Positions 1 to 5,705 of a stretch of 5,838 nt of DNA are shown piece by piece. The stretch is from CAZNNH01 sp964574335 (GTDB lineage: Bacteria; Acidobacteriota; Vicinamibacteria; Fen-336). How positions within the stretch are numbered: position 1 is the stretch's first letter; each line of letters starts with the position of its first letter. The position numbers and the translations under genes were made by a program. The stretch spans positions 1 through 5,838 of the forward strand of contig CAZNNH010000272.1 in NCBI GenBank assembly GCA_964574335.1. The letters are read 5' to 3'. The notes under the pieces are model-generated. The model worked only from the letters and a program-made list of their open reading frames with translations, did not search any database and had not been told where the DNA came from.

Positions 1-838
1 ACTCGCCGATCAGGATCTTGCGGCCCCGCAGCCGCTTGACCTCCTCGGCCTCGGCCCGGACGATCCGGTCCAGCAAACGGTCCGAGTAGAACAGCCCGTA
101 GTTGATCCCGTCGTAGTTGTGGGTGCCGATGGTCCAGGAGCCGCCGGTGGCGGCCATCACCGCGGCGTTTCCCATCAGCGTGTCCGGCTCCAGCAGGTAG
201 TCGCTGACCGCCGGGAAGAAGACGTACTCGGCGTCCTCCTGGTCGATGGGAAACGAGATCTTCAGACCGTGGACGTCGACGCAGTCCTCCTCCAGGAACT
301 CGCAGGTGTCGATCAGGGCCGGGGCCGGGATGGCGGAGGTGTTGTGGGTCTGCCCCTCGAGCTGCTCCCGGACCGCCACCCGCAGCGCCTTGGGGACGAT
401 GCCGACCTCGGCCAGCACCCAGCGGCCGAGGTGGGTGATCAGGCCGTGGTCGATCCCCATCGGGCACTCGCCCTTGCAGCGGCGGCAGGCGGTGCAGCGG
501 TACAGCTCCTCGGCCAGACGGTTGATGGCGGCCTCGGTCAGGACGTCGTTGCCGAGGCTGAAGCGGGCGCGGAGCGCCCCTCCCGGCGTGAAGTAGCGCC
601 GGTAGATCTTGAGCAGCAGCTCCGAGCGGAGGCACGGGATGTCGCGCGGGTCCCGGCTGGCCTGATAGACGGGGCAGCTCAGGGTGCAGCGTCCGCAGCG
701 GGCGGTGACCTGGCTGGCGGCATCCAGCACCATGGCGTAGCTCGAGTGGGCCAGGATCGCCGCGAAGGCGTTCAGGAACCGCTGGGGAAGGTCTCGGGTG
801 TCGACCGGCTCCAAGTAGTAGGACGTCTTGAGGGCCAT
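1..838 (-). CDS. Iron-sulfur (4Fe-4S/CCG-type) protein, HdrD/DsrK-like, partial (C-terminus beyond window)
   Basis: The frame is open from an ATG at 838 to the left window edge (279 residues, no stop), so the C-terminus is missing. I see two ferredoxin-like cysteine clusters. The first is C48-x2-C51-x3-C55-P, with a further Cys at 69. The second is the complete C115-x2-C118-x2-C121-x3-C125-P. After residue ~200 the sequence (EYVFFPAVSDYLLEP, then YDGINYGLFYSD, ending RKILIGE) resembles the start of the CCG-domain half of HdrD/GlpC/DsrK-type proteins, which bind Fe-S clusters and pass electrons from quinone- or thiol-linked membrane partners. The position where the first cluster's first Cys normally sits is Thr45, so that cluster is atypical. 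The start is supported by GGAGG 4 nt upstream. No signal peptide is visible, so it is probably cytoplasmic and attached to a membrane partner. It is divergent from the σ54 activator and has its own σ54-type promoter. The family is confident; the exact electron partner is unknown. Confidence 0.9.
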   Translation of the reverse strand, partial: MALKTSYYLEPVDTRDLPQRFLNAFAAILAHSSYAMVLDAASQVTARCGRCTLSCPVYQASRDPRDIPCLRSELLLKIYRRYFTPGGALRARFSLGNDVLTEAAINRLAEELYRCTACRRCKGECPMGIDHGLITHLGRWVLAEVGIVPKALRVAVREQLEGQTHNTSAIPAPALIDTCEFLEEDCVDVHGLKISFPIDQEDAEYVFFPAVSDYLLEPDTLMGNAAVMAATGGSWTIGTHNYDGINYGLFYSDRLLDRIVRAEAEEVKRLRGRKILIGE

Positions 839-842
839 GTCA

Positions 843-847
843 CCTCC
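843..847 (-). promoter_or_regulatory. Shine-Dalgarno sequence of the iron-sulfur gene
   Basis: GGAGG (in GGAGGTGAC) lies 4 nt before the ATG at 838 on the minus strand. It fixes the start of the partial iron-sulfur gene, and the spacing is short but usable. Confidence 0.75.
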
Positions 848-885
848 ACGGGGCCGGCTCTTGGCCGCGCCCTGCCCTCCACAAA

Positions 886-901
886 CGCACACCCCGTGCC
901 A
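886..901 (-). promoter_or_regulatory. σ54 (-24/-12) promoter for the iron-sulfur gene
   Basis: Read on the minus strand the site is TGGCACGGGGTGTGCG. The -24 half TGGCACG matches the σ54 consensus fully. The -12 half is GTGCG, against the usual TTGCA or TTGCT. The diagnostic GG (900-899) and GC (888-887) are separated by exactly 10 bases, as σ54 requires. A start about 12 nt downstream, near 875, gives a leader of roughly 37 nt with the Shine-Dalgarno sequence at its end. The gene for a σ54 activator starts less than 150 bp away on the other strand, which makes a chance match less likely. The imperfect -12 element is the main weakness. Confidence 0.72.
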
Positions 902-973
902 GGCCACGGCAACCGCCAGGCTCCCCGATAACCCCGCAAAAGCCAGGGTTCCTGCGGCGTCGCCAGGCCGCCA

Positions 974-991
974 CGTCTCGGAACTGAGACG
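974..991. repeat. Short inverted repeat in the divergent intergenic region
   Basis: CGTCTC (974-979) and GAGACG (986-991) form a perfect 6-bp inverted repeat around a 6-nt spacer. GAGACGG occurs again at 1016-1022, 30 bp further on, inside the proposed activator site. It may be another protein-binding element or may be chance; no T-tract follows, so it does not look like a terminator. Confidence 0.35.
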
Positions 992-1003
992 GGTGTTCCA
1001 TGA

Positions 1004-1033
1004 TGTTGCACAGACGAGACGGTTTGTGCACAA
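1004..1033. promoter_or_regulatory. Candidate upstream activator sequence (paired TGT..ACA dyads)
   Basis: Two similar dyads lie about 20 bp apart centre to centre. TGTTGCACA at 1004-1012 has TGT/ACA ends. TTGTGCACAA at 1024-1033 is a perfect 10-bp palindrome. TGCACA also recurs directly at 1007-1012 and 1027-1032, and TGCACA/TGTGCA form an inverted pair with a 12-nt spacer. Fis-type σ54 activators bind such dyads, often in helically phased pairs 100-200 bp upstream of their promoter. This site is about 140 bp upstream of the predicted start of the iron-sulfur gene. It overlaps the beginning of the activator gene, so it could also give autoregulation. The functional assignment is inference. 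Confidence 0.5.
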
Positions 1034-1034
1034 T
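1006..1034 (+). promoter_or_regulatory. Weak candidate σ70-type promoter of the σ54-activator gene
   Basis: TTGCAC (1006-1011) and CACAAT (1029-1034) are separated by 17 nt. The -35 match is poor (3 of 6) and the -10 match moderate (4 of 6). If used, transcription would begin near 1041, essentially at the ATG at 1042, giving a leaderless or near-leaderless message. It coincides with the proposed activator site, which would make autorepression possible. Alternatives upstream of the ATG at 1000 cannot be excluded. Confidence 0.25.
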
Positions 1035-1041
1035 GGGTGCG

Positions 1042-2412
1042 ATGGAGCGTTCCTTCGATCCCCGGTACGGGGCCCTCATCTTCGACAACGTCCCCCACGG
1101 CATCTTCACGGTCGATGACCAGGGGCGGATCACCTCCTTCAACCGCGAGGCCGAGGAGATCACGGGCTGGCGCCGCGACGAGGTCCTCGGCCGTCGCTGC
1201 GCCGAGGTCCTGCGCAGCGATCACTGCGCACACGAGTGCTTCCTCTTCAGCAGCATCCGGGACCGTGAGGCGCGTCGCGACATGGAGGTCCGGATCGTGA
1301 GGCGCGACGGGACCGAGCTCCCGGTCTCGGTCAGCACCGCGGCGCTGCAGCACGCCGACGGGCACGTGATCGGCGGCGTGGAGATGTTCCGGGACGTCTC
1401 CGAGGTCGACAAGCTGCGGCGCGAGGTGGAGGCGAGCTACACCGTCGCCGACATCGTGACCAAGAGCCCGGCCATGCGCGGGGTCAGGGACATGCTCCCC
1501 CTGGTCGCCCGGAGCACCAGCACGGTCCTGATCGAGGGCGAGCCGGGCTCGGGCAAGGAGCTGGTGGCGCGCGCCATCCACAACCTGAGCCCACGCTCCG
1601 ACGGGCCGTTCGTGGCCGTCAACTGCGGCGCCATCCCCGACACCCTGATCGAGTCGGAGCTCTTTGGCCACGTGCGCGGGGCCTTCACCGACGCGCGCCG
1701 CGACCGTCCGGGACGCTTCGCCGTGGCCGAGGGGGGCACGCTGCTGCTGGACGAGGTGGGCGAGCTCTCCCCCTCCCACCAGGTCAAGCTGCTGCGGGTG
1801 CTGCAGGAGCGCGAGTACACGCCCCTCGGCGCCGTGGAGGCGATCAAGTCCGACATCCGGATCATCGCCGCCACCAATCGCGATCTCTCGGTGGAGGTCC
1901 TCCACGGCCGGTTCCGACAGGACCTGTTCTTCCGCCTCCACGTGGTCCGGGTCTCGTTGCCACCGCTGCGGTCCCGCTCCGAGGACATCCCGCTGCTGGT
2001 GGAGCACTTCATCGGCCGTTTCAACGCATTGCAGGGACGACGGGTGCGGGGCATCTCGGAGCGGGCGATGGCCCTGCTCCTGCACTACAGCTTCCCGGGC
2101 AACGTGCGCGAGCTCGAGAACGCGGTCGAGCACGCCTTCGTGGTGGGCGGCGGCAAGTACATCGAGGCCGAGGACCTGCCCCCCCACATCCAGGGGCACT
2201 CGCCGGCGGTGGTCGCGCCCCCGCCGCCGACGCCCTTCACCCGCCCCCCATCGCCGGGCCTGGGTCCTCTCGAGGACGCCGAGGCCGCCACCATCCGCGC
2301 CTGCCTGGAGCGCCACCACGGCAACCGCACCCGTGCCGCCCGCGACCTGGGCATCTCCCGCAACACCCTCTGGCGCAAGCTGAAGCGGTACGGAATCGGG
2401 GGTCAGGTCTAG
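1042..2412 (+). CDS. σ54-dependent transcriptional activator, PAS-AAA+-Fis architecture
   Basis: This is a bacterial enhancer-binding protein of 456 residues from the ATG at 1042. A PAS domain spans about 7-120 (GIFTVDDQGRITSFNREAEE; RRDGTELPVSVS) and carries C53, C62 and C66, the last two as C-x3-C. The AAA+ domain spans about 137-385. It has Walker A GEPGSGKE (166-173), the σ54-contact loop GAFTDA (213-218, usually GAFTGA), Walker B GGTLLLDE (231-238), ATNRD (277-281), the RFRQDLFFRL arginine-finger region (290-299) and FPGNVRELEN (351-360). A proline-rich linker (388-409) leads to a Fis-type helix-turn-helix (410-452). There is no receiver domain, so the signal is probably sensed by PAS. 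In-frame ATGs also occur at 1000, 1003 and 1033, and none has a good Shine-Dalgarno sequence. I prefer 1042 because MERSFDPRYGAL looks like a natural start of PAS and the earlier codons would read through the palindromic site. It probably drives the divergent iron-sulfur gene. Confidence 0.93.
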   Translation: MERSFDPRYGALIFDNVPHGIFTVDDQGRITSFNREAEEITGWRRDEVLGRRCAEVLRSDHCAHECFLFSSIRDREARRDMEVRIVRRDGTELPVSVSTAALQHADGHVIGGVEMFRDVSEVDKLRREVEASYTVADIVTKSPAMRGVRDMLPLVARSTSTVLIEGEPGSGKELVARAIHNLSPRSDGPFVAVNCGAIPDTLIESELFGHVRGAFTDARRDRPGRFAVAEGGTLLLDEVGELSPSHQVKLLRVLQEREYTPLGAVEAIKSDIRIIAATNRDLSVEVLHGRFRQDLFFRLHVVRVSLPPLRSRSEDIPLLVEHFIGRFNALQGRRVRGISERAMALLLHYSFPGNVRELENAVEHAFVVGGGKYIEAEDLPPHIQGHSPAVVAPPPPTPFTRPPSPGLGPLEDAEAATIRACLERHHGNRTRAARDLGISRNTLWRKLKRYGIGGQV

Positions 2413-2520
2413 ACTTTTGACTCGGCCGCGGGGTCGCTGCGCCTGGGCCAGGAAGTCACCGGCCGGTCCGACGCCGTGCCCCAGGACGCCTTCCTGATCA
2501 AGACCAGCAAGTGGCTCCGC
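2413..2520 (+). other. Coding-like segment in frame after the activator's stop; possible gene remnant
   Basis: Directly after the TAG at 2410-2412 the same frame stays open. In the 34 codons from 2419 to 2520, 33 end in G or C while only about half have G or C at the second position, which is the signature of coding DNA in this genome. The reading contains GQEVTGRSDAVPQDAFLIKT. There is no start codon close to its beginning and I recognise no family. It could be the tail of a decayed gene, a former C-terminal extension of the activator, or chance in GC-rich DNA. The Fis domain already ends where such activators normally end, so a functional extension is less likely. Confidence 0.3.
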
Positions 2521-2539
2521 GCTGGGCGAGGCTCAGCGC
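2519..2539 (-). terminator. Weak hairpin at the end of the metK-PHP-Cys gene cluster
   Basis: GCGCTG (2519-2524) and CAGCGC (2534-2539) form a perfect 6-bp stem with a 9-nt loop that spans the stop codon of the small Cys-rich gene. No run of T follows on either strand, so it is not a canonical intrinsic terminator. I see nothing better in the convergent gap 2413-2532, which also holds the short palindromes CCTGGGCCAGG (2442-2452) and ACCGGCCGGT (2458-2467). Confidence 0.2.
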
Positions 2540-2757
2540 TTCCTGCGCGTCCACAGCCTCCGCGAGCCGAGGCTCTCGGACGACCGGCGCTCTTCCAGCT
2601 CCTCCGCCGTCGGCCAGCGCGGCGGGTGGGGGCGCTGGTCGGGGAAGGTGACCTTGCCGTAGAGCACGCAGCCCCGCATCCCGGGCTCGCAGATGGCGCC
2701 GCAAACCCGGCGACAGATCCCGTCGACCTCGTGAGGGCAGCCCCAGCCCCCGCTCAT
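2533..2757 (-). CDS. Small cysteine-rich protein of unknown function (74 aa)
   Basis: A 74-residue protein whose first 38 residues hold five cysteines (7, 15, 19, 23, 30) in the pattern CPHEVDGIC...C...CEPGMRGCVLYG. The CPHE, C-x-PGM and GCVLYGK elements look like a conserved small metal- or Fe-S-binding fold that I loosely associate with deltaproteobacterial hypothetical proteins; I cannot name the family. The second half is basic and proline-rich (PDQRPHPPRWP) and then helical and charged (AEELEERR). The ATG at 2757 is preceded by GGGAGG at a normal distance, and the gene begins 18 nt after the PHP gene ends, so it is probably the last gene of that transcript. There is no signal peptide, so it is likely cytoplasmic. 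C7, C15, C23 and C30 are the natural candidates for a four-Cys metal site, with C19 extra. Confidence 0.68.
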   Translation of the reverse strand: MSGGWGCPHEVDGICRRVCGAICEPGMRGCVLYGKVTFPDQRPHPPRWPTAEELEERRSSESLGSRRLWTRRKR

Positions 2758-2775
2758 GCCCGGACCCTCCCCGGC

Positions 2776-4455
2776 TCAGTAGACACCCAGGTCGTCGATC
2801 CAGATGGTCCCCGAGGTGCCCGGCTTGACCGCGCCTCGGTCGAGGACGAAGACCAGCCCCACCACCTGGTCCAGATCGAGCCGGCCGTCGGTCTTCTTGT
2901 TGAGGGTGCGCAGCCGAGCGAAGGGCACCTGCACCCGGTGCCAGGTCTTCGAGGTCTTGACCGAGGCGAACCACCACTCGGTTCCTTCGTCCATCGAGGC
3001 GGGGTTCCGATCGCGGACCTGTACCCAGAGGCGGTAGACGCCGTCCGCCTTGACGGAGAAGGTGAGCCCGCTGCTCCCCCGCAGGTCCCGCTCCTGTCGG
3101 TTGACCAGGGCGCACCAGGTGTGCGGGTGACCCGGTCCGGGCGCCCCGAGGCGGAACTGCAGCCGTCCCGCCCCTCCCCCATCGACCCCGACGCCGGGGG
3201 CCAGCGTGTCCGTCTGCATCCACGAGGTCGGGTCGAACTCGGCGCTGAAATGGGAGGGGCCCTCGAAGCTCTCCAGCACCTCGGCCGGCTCGGGGGCCGC
3301 CGGGTCGGGCGGCCAGGCGGCGCGGGCGCGGCGCTCCGCGGCGGTCTGGTCGTCGAAGACGTAGATCGGGTTCGACAGCACCCACGGGACCTCCCAGCCC
3401 GGCAGCCGAGCCTCCACCCGGTAGACACCCGGTAGCCGGGCCTCGACCTGAAGCGTGCCTTCCGCCTCGGCCACCCGGACGCCGTCCCTCAGCAGCAGCA
3501 GCCGGGTCCCGGCCGGGATCCGCCCGCCCGCCCTGAGCCTCAGCCCGGGCGCGGGAGCGACGGTGCTCCCCATCGGCACCCGGCGGTCGCCGTTCTCGGC
3601 CACGAAGAAGAAGCCGGAGGCGTCGCCCAGCGCGCTCACCCCGATGTGCGACCGCCCCCGCTCCAGCGCCTCCAGGACCGCAGCGCGGTCGTGCTCGAGG
3701 TCACCGGCCAGCGGCGCTTCCAGCAAGACGTAGCTGCGCACCACGTCGAACAGCTCGCGGTAGCCGGGGAACCGCAGCGAGCGTTTTCTGGTCAGCCGGA
3801 TCCGGCTGTGGGCATCGGCGCCGAAGAACCCGGCCACGTCCCGCTCGGCAAGCAGGCGATCCCAGTGCCGTAGGTTGGCGACGGGGGACCCCAGGCCACC
3901 GAGCAGCGAAAGCCGCGGGTTCACCTGGTAGAGAAACACGGTCCGGAGGAGCTGACCCCATCCGGCCTGGCGCCACTGGCTGTCCCCGTTGATCAGCTCG
4001 ATCCCCCAGGGCCCGGGCAGGTCCCAGCCGGTGAAGTCGATCTCTGAGCGCGGGCTCGCCGGGTGGGCGGCGACCGAGAATCCCCCCAGGTCGCGGACGT
4101 CGAAGAGGGCGTCGTCGCCCTCTCCCGAGAAGCGGAACGCCGGGTCCGGTATCCCGTAGCCCAGGATGTGCCCGACGTTGGCCGAGATCTCGCACCCTAC
4201 CAGCACCAGCAGCCGGCCGTGGTAGCCCTCGAAGCTCTTGCCGTCGAGGTTGTTGTGGTCGCTGATCACGATGAACGCCAGGCCCGCCGCCTGCGCCTCG
4301 GCGATCACCTCGGGGACGCTGCCGCCGCCGTCGGAGAAGGTGGTGTGGATGTGGGCGACGCCGGGCACCCGCACCCAGCCGTCGTCCGGGGGCTCTCCAC
4401 GGAGCGGCGGTGGGGCCCACCGCGCCCCCCACACCAGGTAGCCCACGACCAGCAC
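2776..4455 (-). CDS. Membrane-anchored PHP-domain protein with C-terminal CIA30/CBM11-like β-sandwich
   Basis: From the GTG at 4455 the protein has 559 residues. The PHP-family metal site is visible: H35-x-H37 with D42 (HIHTTFSDGG), D66-H67 (ISDHNNL), E89 (GCE), H131 (AAHP) and D214-x-H216 (GADAH). PHP proteins are usually metal-dependent phosphoesterases, although some membrane-linked members have no known substrate. Residues ~270-370 look β-rich. Residues ~391-559 (LTFSVKADGVYRLWVQV; W-x-RVQVPFARL; LDLDQVVGLVFV; GTIWIDDLGVY) match the pattern of CIA30/CBM11-type carbohydrate-binding β-sandwiches. The listed GTG cuts into a hydrophobic stretch. The open frame continues upstream through arginines and a full membrane segment (RRWARLGLALVGVLVVGYLV) to an ACG at 4530, 5 nt after the metK stop, so the true start may be there (584 residues). 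That predicts a signal anchor with the catalytic part outside the cytoplasm. The substrate is unknown. Confidence 0.85.
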   Translation of the reverse strand: MLVVGYLVWGARWAPPPLRGEPPDDGWVRVPGVAHIHTTFSDGGGSVPEVIAEAQAAGLAFIVISDHNNLDGKSFEGYHGRLLVLVGCEISANVGHILGYGIPDPAFRFSGEGDDALFDVRDLGGFSVAAHPASPRSEIDFTGWDLPGPWGIELINGDSQWRQAGWGQLLRTVFLYQVNPRLSLLGGLGSPVANLRHWDRLLAERDVAGFFGADAHSRIRLTRKRSLRFPGYRELFDVVRSYVLLEAPLAGDLEHDRAAVLEALERGRSHIGVSALGDASGFFFVAENGDRRVPMGSTVAPAPGLRLRAGGRIPAGTRLLLLRDGVRVAEAEGTLQVEARLPGVYRVEARLPGWEVPWVLSNPIYVFDDQTAAERRARAAWPPDPAAPEPAEVLESFEGPSHFSAEFDPTSWMQTDTLAPGVGVDGGGAGRLQFRLGAPGPGHPHTWCALVNRQERDLRGSSGLTFSVKADGVYRLWVQVRDRNPASMDEGTEWWFASVKTSKTWHRVQVPFARLRTLNKKTDGRLDLDQVVGLVFVLDRGAVKPGTSGTIWIDDLGVY

Positions 4456-4535
4456 CCCGACGAGGGCCAGGCCCAGGCGCGCCCACCGCCTGGGCCGGCT
4501 CGACGCTCGCTCGGGGCGATCGGTGCTCGTGGCGA

Positions 4536-5687
4536 CTACAGCCCGGCGGCGCTGCGAAGCGCTTCGGCCTTGTCGGTCTTCTCCCAGGTGAACTCGGGCT
4601 CGGTCCGGCCGAAGTGCCCGTAGGCGGCCGTCTGCTTGAAGATGGGACGCCGGAGCTGGAGGTAGTCGATGATCCCCGCCGGGGTCAGCGGGAAGACCTC
4701 ACGGATGGCGGCCACGATCTTCTGCTCGGGGACCTTCCCGGAGCCCATGGTGTCGGTCATGATCGACACCGGGTCGGCGACCCCGATCGCATAGGCGATC
4801 TGCAGCTCGACGTGGTCGGCCAGGCCGGCCGCCACGATGTTCTTGGCGATGTGGCGGGCCATGTAGGAAGCGGACCGGTCCACCTTGGTCGGGTCCTTGC
4901 CGGAGAAGGCGCCGCCGCCGTGGCTGCCCACCCCTCCGTAGGTGTCGACGATGATCTTGCGTCCGGTGAGGCCGCAGTCGCCCTGGGGCCCCCCCATCAC
5001 GAACCGGCCGGTGGGGTTGATGAAGTACTTGGTGTCCGAGTCGAGCAGCTCGTCGGGGATCACGGGTTGGATCACCTTCTCCAGGATCTCCTCCCGCATC
5101 GTCTCGATCTTGACCAGGCTGCTGTGCTGCGCCGAGATGATCACGGCCTCGACCCGCTTGGGCACGTCCCCGTCGTACTCGACGGTCACCTGGCTCTTGC
5201 CGTCGGGACGCAGGTAGTCGAGGATCTCCTCGCGGCGCACGTGGCTGAGCTGGCGGACCAGCTTGTGGGCCAGCATGATCGGCAGCGGCATCAGCTCCGG
5301 GGTCTCGCGGCAGGCGTAGCCGAACATCAGCCCCTGGTCTCCCGCGCCGCCCGGGTCGACGCCCATGGCGATGTCGGGCGACTGCTCGTGGATGGCCGAG
5401 ATCACCGCACAGGTCTCGTAGTCGAAGCCGTACTTGGCGCGGGTGTAGCCGACGCCCTTGATGGTCTCGCGGACGATCGACGCAAGGTCGGCGTAGGCGC
5501 TGGTCGTGATCTCGCCGGCGATGAAGGCGAGACCGGTCGTCACCACCGTCTCACAGGCGACCCGGCTCTTCGGGTCCTGGGCGATGAGGGCGTCGAGCAC
5601 CGAGTCCGAGATCTGGTCGGCGATCTTGTCCGGGTGACCCTCGGTGACCGACTCCGAGGTGAAGAGGTGGCGACCGTTCCTGCTCAT
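4536..5687 (-). CDS. metK: S-adenosylmethionine synthetase (methionine adenosyltransferase)
   Basis: This 383-residue cytoplasmic enzyme makes S-adenosylmethionine from methionine and ATP, releasing phosphate and diphosphate. Its length matches the bacterial MetK family (about 380-400). Signatures are SESVTEGHPDKIADQISD (11-28; the E. coli enzyme has Cys where Ala23 stands), the ATP-binding GAGDQGLMFGYA (114-125) and the P-loop-like GGGAFSGKDPTKVDRSA (257-273). Conserved H18, D20, K21, D117, K264, D270 and K268 positions are present, so it should be active. The ATG at 5687 is preceded by GGGGAGG about 10 nt upstream. It is the first gene of a minus-strand cluster, and its stop lies 5 nt from the possible ACG start of the PHP gene. 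A σ70-type promoter lies about 60-85 nt upstream of the start codon. There is no sign of damage or transfer. Confidence 0.98.
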   Translation of the reverse strand: MSRNGRHLFTSESVTEGHPDKIADQISDSVLDALIAQDPKSRVACETVVTTGLAFIAGEITTSAYADLASIVRETIKGVGYTRAKYGFDYETCAVISAIHEQSPDIAMGVDPGGAGDQGLMFGYACRETPELMPLPIMLAHKLVRQLSHVRREEILDYLRPDGKSQVTVEYDGDVPKRVEAVIISAQHSSLVKIETMREEILEKVIQPVIPDELLDSDTKYFINPTGRFVMGGPQGDCGLTGRKIIVDTYGGVGSHGGGAFSGKDPTKVDRSASYMARHIAKNIVAAGLADHVELQIAYAIGVADPVSIMTDTMGSGKVPEQKIVAAIREVFPLTPAGIIDYLQLRRPIFKQTAAYGHFGRTEPEFTWEKTDKAEALRSAAGL

Positions 5688-5696
5688 CTTCTACAC

Positions 5697-5703
5697 ATCC
5701 TCC
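5697..5703 (-). promoter_or_regulatory. Shine-Dalgarno sequence of metK
   Basis: GGGGAGGA lies in the metK leader on the minus strand, about 10 nt before the ATG at 5687. It is a strong match to the anti-Shine-Dalgarno sequence, with spacing at the long end, and supports the chosen start. Confidence 0.6.
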
Positions 5704-5705
5704 CC

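Noticed and set aside
119..931. 270-codon plus-strand open frame at the left edge
   Set aside because: It is antisense to the iron-sulfur protein, whose cysteine motifs are unmistakable on the other strand, and it runs through the σ54 promoter region.
991..1011. A plus-strand σ54 promoter for the activator itself (TTGCA at 1006-1010)
   Set aside because: There is no GG at the required 10-base distance upstream of the GC; the position holds TT, so the essential -24 element is missing.
839..1032. CRISPR repeats, tRNA or other RNA genes, or mobile-element ends in the intergenic regions
   Set aside because: I found no regularly spaced repeat array, no cloverleaf-like arrangement, no transposase motif and no matching terminal repeats anywhere in the window.
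772..2319. 515-codon open frame on the minus strand across the σ54 activator
   Set aside because: It is antisense to a gene with every expected AAA+ and Fis motif. The translation is low-complexity (Asp/Gly/Ala/His/Arg-rich) with no recognisable domain, as expected for a shadow frame in high-GC DNA.
2498..3385. 295-codon minus-strand open frame overlapping the end of the PHP gene and the Cys-rich gene
   Set aside because: It is in a different frame from both supported genes and has a low-complexity Arg/Gly/Pro-rich product. The overlapped genes have motifs and a ribosome binding site.
2476..3435. 319-codon plus-strand open frame opposite the PHP and Cys-rich genes
   Set aside because: Most of it is antisense to the C-terminal β-sandwich of the PHP protein and to the small Cys gene, and its composition is shadow-like. 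Only its extreme 5' part, in the gap, was kept as a possible remnant.
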